Part shown: in pieces, positions 29,782 through 39,174 of the stretch
Numbering within the stretch: position 1 is the first letter of the stretch
Layout of the letters: every line of letters starts with the position of its first letter
From: Schaalia sp. lx-260
Lineage (GTDB): Bacteria; Actinomycetota; Actinomycetes; Actinomycetales; Actinomycetaceae
NCBI RefSeq assembly: GCF_021083645.1
Contig: NZ_JAJNRQ010000006.1
Location: 1-64,000, forward strand
Length of the DNA stretch: 64,000 nucleotides
Direction of reading: 5' to 3'
Notes under the pieces: model-generated
What the model was told of the DNA's origin: nothing
Database searches by the model: none
Seen by the model: only the letters and a program-made list of their open reading frames with translations
Position numbers and translations under genes: made by a program

Positions 29782-31413
29782 ATGCGTGATGTCAACACCT
29801 CTGCCCATGCCCATTCGCTTCAACACGTAAGCAATTCACTGAAAGAGCAAGGCAATATGCACGACACGCCTAACACATCCTCCATAAGTGCAACAGCACC
29901 CGACCCTTTCGCATATGAGCAAGAAGGATTCCACAAAGGACTCACTCCACGCCAAATGCATATGATCGCCATTGGGTCCGCCATTGGAACAGGACTTTTC
30001 CTAGGTACCGGTGGCCGTCTCGAAATCGCTGGCCCTTCACTTGCCCTGATCTACGCAATATGTGGTTTTTTTGGCTACCTGATCCTCAGAGCACTAGGCG
30101 AATTAATCGTCTACCGGCCATCTTCAGGCTCTTTCGTGTCCTACATGCGTGAGTTTTACGGCGAAAAATCAGCTTTCGTCACAGGATGGTTATACTGGCT
30201 CAACTGGGCAATGACAGCTGTTGCCGATGCTACCGCAATCGCTATCTATATCTCGTGGTTCAGCCGATACATTCCTTTCATCGCACATATTGACCAGTGG
30301 GTCAGCGCATTAGTGATCGTCATTGTGGTTGTCGCACTCAACCTAGTCTCAGTCAAAGTATTCGGTGAACTCGAATTCTGGTTCGCACTCATCAAAGTTG
30401 CTTCACTGGTCATATTCCTCATCGTCGGCATATGCTTCCTCATCTTTGGTACTCCCACAGGAACACCCACAGGCTTTTCCCTCATCAGTGAAAACGGAGG
30501 ATTTTTCCCACACGGCGCTCTCCCAGCACTCGTTGTCATCCAAGGCGTTGTTTTCGCATACGCTGGCATTGAGCTAGTTGGCACTGCCTCTGGTGAAGCA
30601 AAAAATGTTGACACAATCATCGCACGAGCAGTGAACACCGTCATTTTCCGTATCGCTATTTTCTACGTAGGTTCCGTTCTGCTCTTATGTATGCTGCTCC
30701 CCTACACTGCCTACTCCGATACAGAATCACCTTTCGTCACATTCTTTAGCTCCATCGGCGTTGACTACGCCGCACCGATCATGCAGCTCATTGTTATCAC
30801 CGCCGCGGCCTCATCAATGAATGCAGGAATTTACTCAACCGGCCGAATCCTGCACTCTATGGCCATCGCAGGTTCAGCACCAAAATGCGCAGGAAAAATA
30901 TCAAAACTGGGCGTACCCACAGCAGGTATCCTCATTACCGCACTTGTTGCGCTCTTTGGTGTTGTTTTAAGCGCATGGGTTCCCGAACACGCATTTGAAA
31001 TCGTCCTCAATATCGCTGCACTTGGCACAATGGCAAGCTGGGCTGCAATCGCGCTTTCACACCGTAAATTCCTGCTTCACGTGAAAAAAGGAAAATACGC
31101 ACGACCTCATTACAAAGCGCCCGGCGGAACTTTCAGTGACTGGGCAATCATGGTCTTTTTGGTTATCGTCACCGTACTCATGGCTTTCGATTACCCTGTA
31201 GGAACCTACACCCTAGCTTCACTGATCGTTTTGGCTCCGCTGCTAATCATCGGCTGGTTCATGGTCCGTAAACGAGTAATGGAAATCGCCGCAGTACGTG
31301 ATATCCCAGTCCTCGCGCACCGACCAGGTGTTGATATCGCTCACGAACATGGCTGGTCACCACACCAGCATAGTCACAATCACCACAATGACCCTGACAC
31401 TAAAGACAAGTAG
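29782..31413 (+). CDS. Amino-acid permease (APC superfamily, AAT/GabP-like)
   Basis: About twelve membrane segments. Family signature AIGSAIGTGLFLGTG and the following GPSLALIYAICGF, plus ALGELIVYRPSSGSF. Candidates for substrate are amino acids such as asparagine, proline, GABA or lysine; the downstream cyclodeaminase favours ornithine, arginine or proline. The C-terminus is strikingly histidine-rich (HEHGWSPHQHSHNHH), unlike normal AAT permeases. Starts at 29782 (GAAGGG upstream) or 29857 (AAGG upstream) are both possible; the second gives 518 aa beginning closer to the conserved region. Confidence 0.9.
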   Translation: MRDVNTSAHAHSLQHVSNSLKEQGNMHDTPNTSSISATAPDPFAYEQEGFHKGLTPRQMHMIAIGSAIGTGLFLGTGGRLEIAGPSLALIYAICGFFGYLILRALGELIVYRPSSGSFVSYMREFYGEKSAFVTGWLYWLNWAMTAVADATAIAIYISWFSRYIPFIAHIDQWVSALVIVIVVVALNLVSVKVFGELEFWFALIKVASLVIFLIVGICFLIFGTPTGTPTGFSLISENGGFFPHGALPALVVIQGVVFAYAGIELVGTASGEAKNVDTIIARAVNTVIFRIAIFYVGSVLLLCMLLPYTAYSDTESPFVTFFSSIGVDYAAPIMQLIVITAAASSMNAGIYSTGRILHSMAIAGSAPKCAGKISKLGVPTAGILITALVALFGVVLSAWVPEHAFEIVLNIAALGTMASWAAIALSHRKFLLHVKKGKYARPHYKAPGGTFSDWAIMVFLVIVTVLMAFDYPVGTYTLASLIVLAPLLIIGWFMVRKRVMEIAAVRDIPVLAHRPGVDIAHEHGWSPHQHSHNHHNDPDTKDK

Positions 31414-31563
31414 TGGTCGTTGAATCAGAAAACACTGCACACGGCACCGGTTCACGCCAGATAATCTCTGACTCGCACCCAGCTTTTCACTTATAGTCGT
31501 AGGCAGTGTTCACCTTGGAAAATACCGGTCATTTCATGACCAGACATGAAAAATGGAGATCCC

Positions 31564-32598
31564 ATGACTCAATTAGTTGAATTTGTTGACGTTGCAAATA
31601 TGGCACGTTGGATTCAACGCGATGGTGTAGAAAACATTATCAGCGGCATGATGAAATACCTCGAATCTGATTTTGCTCGCTGGGAACGTTTCGACAAAAT
31701 CCCCCGCGTTGCCAGCCATACTCCTTTCGGAGTTATCGAACTCATGCCAACGTCAGATATGGAAACCTACTCTTTCAAGTATGTGAACGGACATCCTTCA
31801 AACCCAGGACGAGGTTTCCAAACAGTAACCGCTTTCGGGCTACTTGCTGATGTAGATAACGGATACCCTCTTTTCCTCGCCGAAATGACATTGTTGACAG
31901 CACTACGAACAGCCGCTGTCTCAGCGATGGTAGCGAAAACACTTGCTCGTCCTGACAGCACACACATGGCACTTATCGGCGCAGGCTCACAATCAGAATT
32001 TCAAGCACTCGGCTTCCGAGCAGCTCTGGGCATTGAAAAACTCTCTGTTTACGATGTTGACCCTGCTGCAACAGAAAAATTCTGCCGTAATCTTGAGCCA
32101 CTCGGTTTTAGCATCCACGTTGCTACAACCGTTGATGAAGCTGTGGCAGATGCGGATATCATCACCACATGTACCGCCGATAAAGCCCAAAACACTGTAC
32201 TGAAAGATTCACAGGTACGTCCGGGCGTTCACATTAATGCTGTGGGTGGCGACTGCCCAGGGAAAACGGAACTTGAAAGTTCAATCCTCGACAGGTCAAC
32301 TGTTTTTGTGGAATTTCCTCCGCAAACACGTATTGAAGGTGAGATTCAGCAAAAAGACCCTGATTTCCCTGTTGTGGAATTCTGGCAGGTTCTCACAGGC
32401 GGGCAGCCGGGCAGAACCTCACCTGATGAAATCACGCTCTTTGATTCCGTTGGCTTTGCGATCTCTGATTTTTCAGCGCTGCGTTACGTGCGTGATGCGA
32501 CAGCAGGAACAGACCTGCAAACTTTCGTTGATCTGATTGCTGAACCGGAGGACCCAAAGGACTTATTCTCGCTGATTAAAGTTGGTGTGCCCGTCTAA
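31564..32598 (+). CDS. Ornithine cyclodeaminase / mu-crystallin family enzyme
   Basis: 344 aa from ATG 31564, which has GGAG upstream; the frame to 31546 adds six residues. Rossmann turn GAGSQSEFQ (139–147), FKYVNGHPSNP (71–81, with the substrate lysine position), and VHINAVGGDCPGKTEL with the acidic residue expected for catalysis. The best match is the ArcB/OCD group converting ornithine to proline with ammonia release, but relatives act as alanine dehydrogenases or ketimine reductases. It follows the permease by about 150 bases under likely control of the divergent Lrp-type regulator. Confidence 0.88.
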   Translation: MTQLVEFVDVANMARWIQRDGVENIISGMMKYLESDFARWERFDKIPRVASHTPFGVIELMPTSDMETYSFKYVNGHPSNPGRGFQTVTAFGLLADVDNGYPLFLAEMTLLTALRTAAVSAMVAKTLARPDSTHMALIGAGSQSEFQALGFRAALGIEKLSVYDVDPAATEKFCRNLEPLGFSIHVATTVDEAVADADIITTCTADKAQNTVLKDSQVRPGVHINAVGGDCPGKTELESSILDRSTVFVEFPPQTRIEGEIQQKDPDFPVVEFWQVLTGGQPGRTSPDEITLFDSVGFAISDFSALRYVRDATAGTDLQTFVDLIAEPEDPKDLFSLIKVGVPV

Positions 32599-32620
32599 AT
32601 CACAGATTTTTCCAGCATTT

Positions 32621-32651
32621 ACCCCGCCTAAGCCCTGAGTTTAGGCGGGGT
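32621..32651 (+). terminator. Terminator after the cyclodeaminase gene
   Basis: ACCCCGCCTAA pairs with TTAGGCGGGGT, an 11-base perfect stem with a nine-base loop, 22 bases past the stop. Followed by TTCTTG rather than a full T run. Strong hairpin. Confidence 0.75.
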
Positions 32652-32728
32652 TCTTGAAATCTTCATTACTACACATTGAAACGGAACTCGACTTTACGAT
32701 CTACCAACAACTTCAATACTGGCGGTCA

Positions 32729-33610
32729 TTAGCTTGTCAGATAGTTCTTTTCTAACCAAATAATCGCCTCGGAGAGCGTGGTAAATGAGGCATCTATCTT
32801 GTCCTGGTTGGAGTATCGGACTTGAACTTCGATCCGAATTAAGCCCATTTCGGCAAACTGAGGCACTTCAACCTTCATCGCGGACAATAACGATAGCGCC
32901 TCCGACACACTTGAGACCTTTTGCATCTTGCCGTGTAGGGATAGGATCAGAACACTCTCCGCTTTTCGCGAAAGGTGGGAACGAAGCTTCTCCATATATT
33001 CGCCGAATTGAGTCGCAGCCTTTGCTCGAAGTGCCGCAATAACGCGCTCTTGCCCCGCATCTCCGAGAGCATTCCACGCCTCAACCTGCGCGTGCATATA
33101 GTCTGCCTCAGTATCCTCCGCAAAGTACACATCGATGCCCTCTGTAGCGAAGGCCTCGACTATTGTTGACATAGGCAAGTGCAGAACATTGATGGCCTGA
33201 GATTCCATTTGCCTGATACCGCCCTGAGTCCATTCGCCCGCAACAAGTGCACCAAGGAATGGACGGCTGGCAATATAGGACCTACGCAAGGGAACAAGGG
33301 CGTTTGCAATCTCACCAGCCTTGTTGACGGAATGCTTCGTGTAGCGCCTCCAAGCACTCTCGATGAAAGCTACCGGCAACCCAACAACACTGACAGAGCC
33401 GCCCCGCTCAAGAACGAAATCGAGATTGTGTTTATTCTTATTGTCGTCAACCCAGGTGACAAATTTACCCTTGCGGGCGGAACTTCGAGGTCCTTGACGA
33501 TCCACATAGAGAGAGAATTCTCGTGCAAGTGGAAGAAGCATGCCATAGAAGGCTTCCTCCATTGCATATCCAATAATCTGCCCAAGCTTATGGGAAGGGG
33601 AAACAGCCAT
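32729..33610 (-). CDS. Putative restriction endonuclease paired with a DNA methylase
   Basis: 293 aa, no family I can name with certainty. An N-terminal region has the look of a PD-(D/E)xK nuclease: the acidic NLDFVLERGG (D64) is followed about 20 residues later by FIESAWRRYTKHSVNKAGEI (E84), a layout seen in restriction enzymes. It starts three bases after the methylase stop, so both are one operon. Base composition matches the methylase and is GC-richer than the flanking genes. Cleavage activity is inferred from pairing and the acidic motif. Confidence 0.65.
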   Translation of the reverse strand: MAVSPSHKLGQIIGYAMEEAFYGMLLPLAREFSLYVDRQGPRSSARKGKFVTWVDDNKNKHNLDFVLERGGSVSVVGLPVAFIESAWRRYTKHSVNKAGEIANALVPLRRSYIASRPFLGALVAGEWTQGGIRQMESQAINVLHLPMSTIVEAFATEGIDVYFAEDTEADYMHAQVEAWNALGDAGQERVIAALRAKAATQFGEYMEKLRSHLSRKAESVLILSLHGKMQKVSSVSEALSLLSAMKVEVPQFAEMGLIRIEVQVRYSNQDKIDASFTTLSEAIIWLEKNYLTS

Positions 33611-33613
33611 CTA

Positions 33614-34906
33614 TCAACCCTCAATCCAAAGATAACCCTCGTGAAGAGGATGGGTATGCTTTCGGTTCTTCCACTTTGTATTTCGGTCGCGAACCTTTGT
33701 GAATTCCCATGATGAGAATCCTGCGGCGATGGCAAGCTCCCCGAGCCATCGCTCGACAGGGGCGTGCACACCATACGGGGCCGAATCTCCCACTACATAA
33801 CACACCTTCACTCCTGGGGATGTCTTTTGGCGAAGCGCTTGGAACACCTTGGAGTTATCAAAGAAATAGCCTGCCAGCATGGCGTGATATGCCTTATGCC
33901 CACCCCGCGTCTTACGAACCTCACTGAGCTCTTCGTATACGGGGATAAACTCATCCAAAATTGGCGCCATTAAAGTTGATTTCAGCGCTTCCTCAGCTTT
34001 CCATGTGCCAATGTTTTGTGTGGCCGAACGAAGGAGTACATCTCGGAGCGGTCGAAGGTCAGACCAACCCTCAATATCGCCGAGAACGATTTGCTCAAGT
34101 CGGAGGGCGTCGGCATAGTCATAGTTATTCGCATAGGGGGGCGAGGTGATTACTGCATCGGCCCACGCCTCAGGAACGCCATCAAGCGTCCGCGCATCGC
34201 CGCTAAGCAAGTGCGCATCAGCTGGTGATGCCCCGAGAAGAAATTGGTGCGTTTCCATGTCATCGGCAAACAGCTCTCCTGCCGCCTGGAAGGCTGCAAT
34301 AGGCTCAGCGACCCGCCTTTTCGACTTATTGGGAAGTACATACTGCCACTGCGCAGTGCCCACCGGAGAGCATGCACGAATAATCGAGACGAAAGCTAAC
34401 CATGCTAGTTCCGTTGTAGATTCACCGTCGGGCAGTGCATTTACCGCGTCACGAATACGCAGAAGATCGGCGAGGGATTCTGAATCAGGGAAACACTTCG
34501 CCACGAGAGGCGATGACGGCACGTCAACCGCATGTTTCTTATCGACTATGCGTAGAACACGACTTACTACGTCTCGTAAATTGTCTGGGTCGGTTTCCCA
34601 TAAAAGCTTTGCACGAGCGATCCGCGCCACCGTGGGGTGCACCTCAACGGCATATGACGAAGCACCGGATTCTTGCGCAGCTAAGCATGTAGTCCCGGAT
34701 CCACCGAAGGGATCAAGCACCCTAGTTACACCCCAGTGGCGTATGAGCTTCACAGCCCATTCTGATGAATACCCGGCTGAGTAGCGATACCAACGATGGA
34801 CGGGCAGTTTCATATTGTCGGCAAACGTCGTTACGGACCCCGACACTCCAAAGGGGCCGAGAAGATAATCGCGCGTCGTCGATACGAAGGACGGTGAACC
34901 GTTCAC
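33614..34906 (-). CDS. DNA methyltransferase (amino-type, SPPY catalytic motif)
   Basis: 430 aa. AdoMet-binding motif I DPFGGSGTT (65–73) lies N-terminal to the catalytic motif IV TSPPYANNYDYA (254–265), with a ~180-residue spacer that may hold the target-recognition region. SPPY is commonest in N4-cytosine methylases but N6-adenine is possible. The start is GTG at 34906 and overlaps the ychF stop by four bases (GTGA), so translation is probably coupled to a housekeeping gene. A count of the 60-base line starting at 34141 gives 39 G/C, compared with 27 for the line at 32041, which supports acquisition of the pair by transfer. Confidence 0.88.
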   Translation of the reverse strand: MNGSPSFVSTTRDYLLGPFGVSGSVTTFADNMKLPVHRWYRYSAGYSSEWAVKLIRHWGVTRVLDPFGGSGTTCLAAQESGASSYAVEVHPTVARIARAKLLWETDPDNLRDVVSRVLRIVDKKHAVDVPSSPLVAKCFPDSESLADLLRIRDAVNALPDGESTTELAWLAFVSIIRACSPVGTAQWQYVLPNKSKRRVAEPIAAFQAAGELFADDMETHQFLLGASPADAHLLSGDARTLDGVPEAWADAVITSPPYANNYDYADALRLEQIVLGDIEGWSDLRPLRDVLLRSATQNIGTWKAEEALKSTLMAPILDEFIPVYEELSEVRKTRGGHKAYHAMLAGYFFDNSKVFQALRQKTSPGVKVCYVVGDSAPYGVHAPVERWLGELAIAAGFSSWEFTKVRDRNTKWKNRKHTHPLHEGYLWIEG

Positions 34907-36003
34907 TTCTTACTCCCAGACGTTATCCCTGTCCTAAACTCGACGACATCGCCGTCAACCATCACATAGTCTTTGCCTTCCATACGGACTTTCCCATGCG
35001 CACGAGCCTCAGCAACAGACCCATACTCCATAAGGTCCTCAAAAGAGACTATCTCTGCCTTAATAAAGCCTTTCTGGAAATCCGTATGAATCACACCCGC
35101 AGCCTGCGGAGCCGTATCCCCTTTATGAATAGTCCACGCCCGCGCTTCTTTTGGCCCTGCCGTCAAATAGGTTTGCAAACCCAAAGTATCAAAACCTACG
35201 CGAGCCAACTTATCTAAACCAGACTCAGCTTGACCTGAATCTTCAAGCATTTCACGCGCATCCGCCTCATCCAGTTCCACTAGCTCTGATTCAAACTGAG
35301 CATCCAAGAAAATAGCTTCAGCCGGCGCAACCAGCGCACGCAGCTCAGCCTGACGCGCCTGGTCAGCCATACCATCAGCATCCATATTAAATACGTAAAT
35401 GAAAGGCTTTGAAGTCATCAGTTGGAATGATTTCACAGCAGCAGGATCCAGTTTTGCCCCCTCCGTGCCACTCAGCAGATGCCCGCTTTCAAGCAAAGCA
35501 AGCGCCTCACGCGCAGTATCAAGAACCACAGGCTCTGTTTTCTTACCACGTACCTCTTTTTCTAAACGCGGGATCGCTTTTTCTAAAGTCTGTATATCAG
35601 CGAGGATAAGTTCTGTGGAAATAGTGTCAATATCATGAGCAGGATCTACCCGACCATCAACATGCACCACATCTGGGTCACTAAAAGCGCGAGTCACTTG
35701 GCAAATCGCATCGGCTTCACGAATATTAGCGAGGAATTGGTTCCCTAATCCTTCACCTTCACTTGCGCCACGCACAATACCAGCAATATCAACAAAAGAC
35801 ACCGTTGCGGGGACTAGGCGCTCTGAATGGAAAACATCTGCGAGCTGCTGTAAGCGCGGATCCGGTAAAGGTACAATACCGACATTCGGTTCAATGGTTG
35901 CGAAAGGGTAATTCGCAGCCAAAACGGTCGCACGAGTCAGGGCATTAAAGAGTGTGGACTTGCCGACGTTAGGCAAACCAACAATACCAATAGTTAAAGA
36001 CAC
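34903..36003 (-). CDS. ychF: Ribosome-associated ATPase YchF (OLA1 family)
   Basis: Obg-like P-loop protein that prefers ATP and binds ribosomes. G1 GLPNVGKST (9–17), G3-like DIAGIVRGASEGEGLGNQFL, the altered NMDADG-type specificity loop (YVFNMDADG) and the C-terminal TGS domain (TAGPKEARAWTIHKG, QAAGVIHTDFQKGFI). 366 aa, full length. The start is GTG at 36003 with GGGAG almost touching it. Its stop overlaps the methylase start downstream. Confidence 0.96.
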   Translation of the reverse strand: MSLTIGIVGLPNVGKSTLFNALTRATVLAANYPFATIEPNVGIVPLPDPRLQQLADVFHSERLVPATVSFVDIAGIVRGASEGEGLGNQFLANIREADAICQVTRAFSDPDVVHVDGRVDPAHDIDTISTELILADIQTLEKAIPRLEKEVRGKKTEPVVLDTAREALALLESGHLLSGTEGAKLDPAAVKSFQLMTSKPFIYVFNMDADGMADQARQAELRALVAPAEAIFLDAQFESELVELDEADAREMLEDSGQAESGLDKLARVGFDTLGLQTYLTAGPKEARAWTIHKGDTAPQAAGVIHTDFQKGFIKAEIVSFEDLMEYGSVAEARAHGKVRMEGKDYVMVDGDVVEFRTGITSGSKK

Positions 36004-36183
36004 CCTCCCAGTCTATGCGAGTATGAAGGTGGATCGCATCGCTCATGCACAAATGAGTTCACTGCCACTTTCACGCGCACACATTCACTGCTTTCCGCGC
36101 AAAAGAAAACAAAACCTCCCTCCCACGCACAAGGCCCATCTGACAGACAACACGCGCAGCCAACAAAACACAGCATCAGAGTC

Positions 36184-36198
36184 CCGGTCAAAGACCGG
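36184..36198 (-). terminator. Short hairpin downstream of ispH
   Basis: CCGGTC, AAA, GACCGG: a perfect stem in the 238-base gap between ispH and ychF, both on the minus strand. The sequence after it on the minus strand is only mildly T-rich. Possible terminator of ispH. The rest of this gap shows nothing recognisable apart from the ychF promoter it must contain. Confidence 0.4.
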
Positions 36199-36241
36199 CA
36201 GGTATCTCCGGCACATTCTCCCAGCAGGAAGTGCCCCACTT

Positions 36242-37321
36242 TTAGCTCGTGTGATCCGGTCCATTCATACGGCGCGCATGAGGACGCGCGTCATCGCGAC
36301 CTTGAGCACTCAGGTCAGCTCTCAGATTACGTGGCAAAGCAAAAGTCGTTGTTTCAGTTTCTGTACGTACTTCTTCTACCGTTGGAAAACCATGCTCGCT
36401 CAGCCAGTTCACAACCTCACGGACAAGAATCTCCGGAACCGAGGCGCCGGACGTCAGCCCTACTGTTTGCGCACCTTCAAACCATTCCACGTGTAATTCA
36501 TCAGCCTTATCCACCCTGTACGCGCTGCCCGCACCAGCTTCAAGCGCAACCTCAACCAGTCGCACCGAATTTGAGGAGTTCGCTGATCCGACAACCACCA
36601 TCACATCCACATGCGGGGCAATTGTTTTCACCGCTACCTGCCGATTTTGAGTAGCGTAGCAAATATCATCCGACGGAGGGTTGATAAGTAAAGGAAAACG
36701 CTGCCGCAAACGATCAACTGTTTGCTGTGTTTCATCAACAGAAAGCGTTGTTTGTGAAATCCATACCACGCGCTCCGGGTCACGCACCTCAATAGAGGAG
36801 ACTTCATCTGGAGTTCCCACGACTTGAATATGCTCTGGCGCTTCGCCGTAGGTTCCTTCCACTTCCTCATGGCCTTCATGCCCGACAAGAACAATATCGT
36901 AATCTTGACTAGCAAAACGCACTGCTTCACGATGAACCTTTGTCACCAGCGGACAGGTCGCATCAATCGCGTATAAACCGCGTTCCTGCGCTGCCTGCCG
37001 CACATGAGGCGATACACCGTGAGCTGAAAAAACCACGCGAGCGCCCTCAGGGACCTCATCAGTTTCCTGAACAAAAATCGCACCGCGCTTTGACAGCATT
37101 TCCACAACATACTTGTTATGCACGATTTCTTTACGCACGTACACTGGAGCGCCATACAGATCAAGAGCTTTCTCCACGACATCTACGGCACGATCAACAC
37201 CTGCGCAGTATCCTCGTGGCGCTGCTAAGAGGACACGGCCGGTTCCAGCTTTTTCTGCTCCTCGTGCGTGAATATCTGTTGTTGCTGAGGAAGCATCCGC
37301 TTGAGGCTGCAAGGTCGTCAT
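36242..37321 (-). CDS. ispH: 4-hydroxy-3-methylbut-2-enyl diphosphate reductase
   Basis: Last step of the MEP isoprenoid pathway, making IPP and DMAPP. The three iron-sulfur ligands are C39 (PRGYCAGV), C123 (DATCPLV) and C221 ([11 protein letters not shown]); the catalytic glutamate region PPSDD... and [11 protein letters not shown] are also present. 359 aa with about 28 extra residues at the N-terminus and a basic, disordered C-terminal tail. Divergent from xseA, as in many actinobacteria. Confidence 0.97.
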   Translation of the reverse strand: MTTLQPQADASSATTDIHARGAEKAGTGRVLLAAPRGYCAGVDRAVDVVEKALDLYGAPVYVRKEIVHNKYVVEMLSKRGAIFVQETDEVPEGARVVFSAHGVSPHVRQAAQERGLYAIDATCPLVTKVHREAVRFASQDYDIVLVGHEGHEEVEGTYGEAPEHIQVVGTPDEVSSIEVRDPERVVWISQTTLSVDETQQTVDRLRQRFPLLINPPSDDICYATQNRQVAVKTIAPHVDVMVVVGSANSSNSVRLVEVALEAGAGSAYRVDKADELHVEWFEGAQTVGLTSGASVPEILVREVVNWLSEHGFPTVEEVRTETETTTFALPRNLRADLSAQGRDDARPHARRMNGPDHTS

Positions 37322-37470
37322 ATGCTCAGCCTAATTGGATAGCCCTGTTAGCGCCTATACATCTGACATACGCCACAATTTATAGGCGAATGATCGGCGC
37401 CCCTCATCAGGCAACCTACTGAGGAGTGGATAAAACACATCTGTCCTTCAAATCCGGATATTCTTAAGGA

Positions 37471-38751
37471 ATGTCATCTGATTTACAAGGCTCTGCTCAC
37501 ACACCGCCGGCGGCCAAAGCTGCCGATACTACACGTGATAATCCATGGCCTTTACGTCGACTGACAGAGAATATCAAAATCTACGTTGATCGAATGTCGA
37601 CTCTTTGGGTTGAAGGCCAGGTCGTAGAGTACAAACCGCGGCCGGGTACACGTATGGCTTTTTTTGTTCTGCGTGACATTGACACTGACACGTCAATGAC
37701 GGTGAGCGCCTTCCCTGGAATCCTTGACCAAGCCGGCGCAGGCTTTGAGGAAGGTGCTCGCATTGTCACCCGTGTTAAGCCCGTTTTCTGGGAGCGCCGC
37801 GGCACATTGAATTTACGTGCCGAGGAAGTACACCTGCAAGGTATCGGTGATTTACTTGCACATATTGAACAACTGCGTCGACGTTTGAGCGCCGAAGGGC
37901 TTTTTGCATCTGAACGTAAGAAACCTTTGCCTTTCCTTCCTCGCACTGTCGGTTTGATATGTGGGCGCAATGCGAAAGCGAAAGATGATGTTATTGTCAA
38001 TGCGAGTTCACGCTGGCCTGGTATTTCTTTTGAAATCCGTGAAGTTGCTGTCCAAGGTGACAATTGCGTGCGTGAAGTCACCGCTGCGCTCATGGAATTA
38101 GATGGGCTTGCTCATGTGGATGTGATTGTTGTTGCCCGAGGTGGGGGTTCTGTTGAGGATCTTCTTCCGTTTTCTGATGAGGTGTTAGTTCGCGCCGCCG
38201 CCGCTGTGGGCACACCTTTAGTTTCAGCGATTGGTCATGAGGGGGATGCGCCCCTCTTAGATCTTGTTGCTGACTATCGCGCGTCAACTCCAACAGATGC
38301 TGCCCGCCGTATTGTTCCTGATCTTGCGCAGGAATTGGATGGCTTACAGCGCAGCGTGGAGGCTATGCGAGTCGGTATGCATACGCGGCTTGTACGGGAG
38401 GCTCACGCTTTAGATTTATTGGTGAAGCGACCTGTACTTCAGCAGCCTTCAGCGGTTCTTGACGGACATACGCATGCTTTAGATACGCATACCACAGCTC
38501 TGAGACATGCAATAGAACGTGTCCTTGAACGCGAAGTGACAGCTTTAACGCAGGCACGTGCTACTCTCACAGCTTTGTCTCCTCAAGCCACATTGGAACG
38601 CGGCTATTCTCTGTTGCGTTCTCCTTCAGGAAAGATTATGCGTAGTGCAGCAGATGTTAAAAAGGGTGATTTGCTTGAAGGTATTCTCGCTGAGGGCCGT
38701 TTAGTCACTCAGGTTGTCGGTTCCACACGTGCGACATTACCGCCCGCATAA
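37471..38751 (+). CDS. xseA: Exodeoxyribonuclease VII large subunit
   Basis: Processive single-strand exonuclease acting with XseB in repair. N-terminal OB fold (ENIKIYVDRMSTLWVEGQV, MAFFVLRD), catalytic domain with GLICGRNAKAKDDVI, VVARGGGSVEDLLPFSDE and AIGHEGDAPLLDLVADYRASTPTDAA, then a coiled-coil tail for the small subunit. 426 aa. AAGGA lies directly against the ATG. XseB follows after 77 bases. Confidence 0.97.
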   Translation: MSSDLQGSAHTPPAAKAADTTRDNPWPLRRLTENIKIYVDRMSTLWVEGQVVEYKPRPGTRMAFFVLRDIDTDTSMTVSAFPGILDQAGAGFEEGARIVTRVKPVFWERRGTLNLRAEEVHLQGIGDLLAHIEQLRRRLSAEGLFASERKKPLPFLPRTVGLICGRNAKAKDDVIVNASSRWPGISFEIREVAVQGDNCVREVTAALMELDGLAHVDVIVVARGGGSVEDLLPFSDEVLVRAAAAVGTPLVSAIGHEGDAPLLDLVADYRASTPTDAARRIVPDLAQELDGLQRSVEAMRVGMHTRLVREAHALDLLVKRPVLQQPSAVLDGHTHALDTHTTALRHAIERVLEREVTALTQARATLTALSPQATLERGYSLLRSPSGKIMRSAADVKKGDLLEGILAEGRLVTQVVGSTRATLPPA

Positions 38752-38828
38752 TCTCAGCAAGACTACTTGGTGCCCGTAGTCACCCGTATTTTCCTGTTAA
38801 ACATACGCTAACGAAAGGAATAGATCCA

Positions 38829-39056
38829 ATGATCCCCGAACAGCAGAACGAGAGCGTAGCTCTGACATATGAAGAAGCCCGTGACGAACTCATTGGTATT
38901 GTGCGCCAATTGGAAAATGGTCAGGCGCCGCTTGAGGACACGTTGAAGCTATGGGAACGTGGCGAAGCCTTGGCTACACATTGTCGTTCCATACTTGATA
39001 CTGCGCGTGCTCGTTTAGAAAATACGCATGCGGGAAGTCCTACCACTGAAAACTGA
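38829..39056 (+). CDS. xseB: Exodeoxyribonuclease VII small subunit
   Basis: 75 aa helical subunit binding the XseA coiled coil. Pattern YEEARDELIGIVRQLENGQAPLEDTLKLWERGEAL is diagnostic. AAAGGA precedes the ATG. A 6-base inverted repeat (ACACTA/TAGTGT at 39060–39074) directly follows the stop. Confidence 0.95.
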   Translation: MIPEQQNESVALTYEEARDELIGIVRQLENGQAPLEDTLKLWERGEALATHCRSILDTARARLENTHAGSPTTEN

Positions 39057-39174
39057 TTCACACTAAACTAGTGTCAGTTGTGCACTCATTCTCATGCTTT
39101 TCGTCGCGTTTTGCTGATGTCATGAGGACACGGTGTGACACTGAAGTTATTCCCGTGCGCAAGGAGCGATCTGG

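Noticed and set aside
33179-33712. 177-codon plus-strand open frame
   Set aside because: Antisense to the nuclease and methylase genes; low-complexity composition and no recognisable domain.
34146-34784. 212-codon plus-strand open frame
   Set aside because: Antisense shadow of the DNA methylase, whose motifs I and IV are intact on the minus strand.
36940-37422. 160-codon plus-strand open frame running past the ispH start
   Set aside because: Antisense to ispH, whose three cysteine ligands fix the coding strand.
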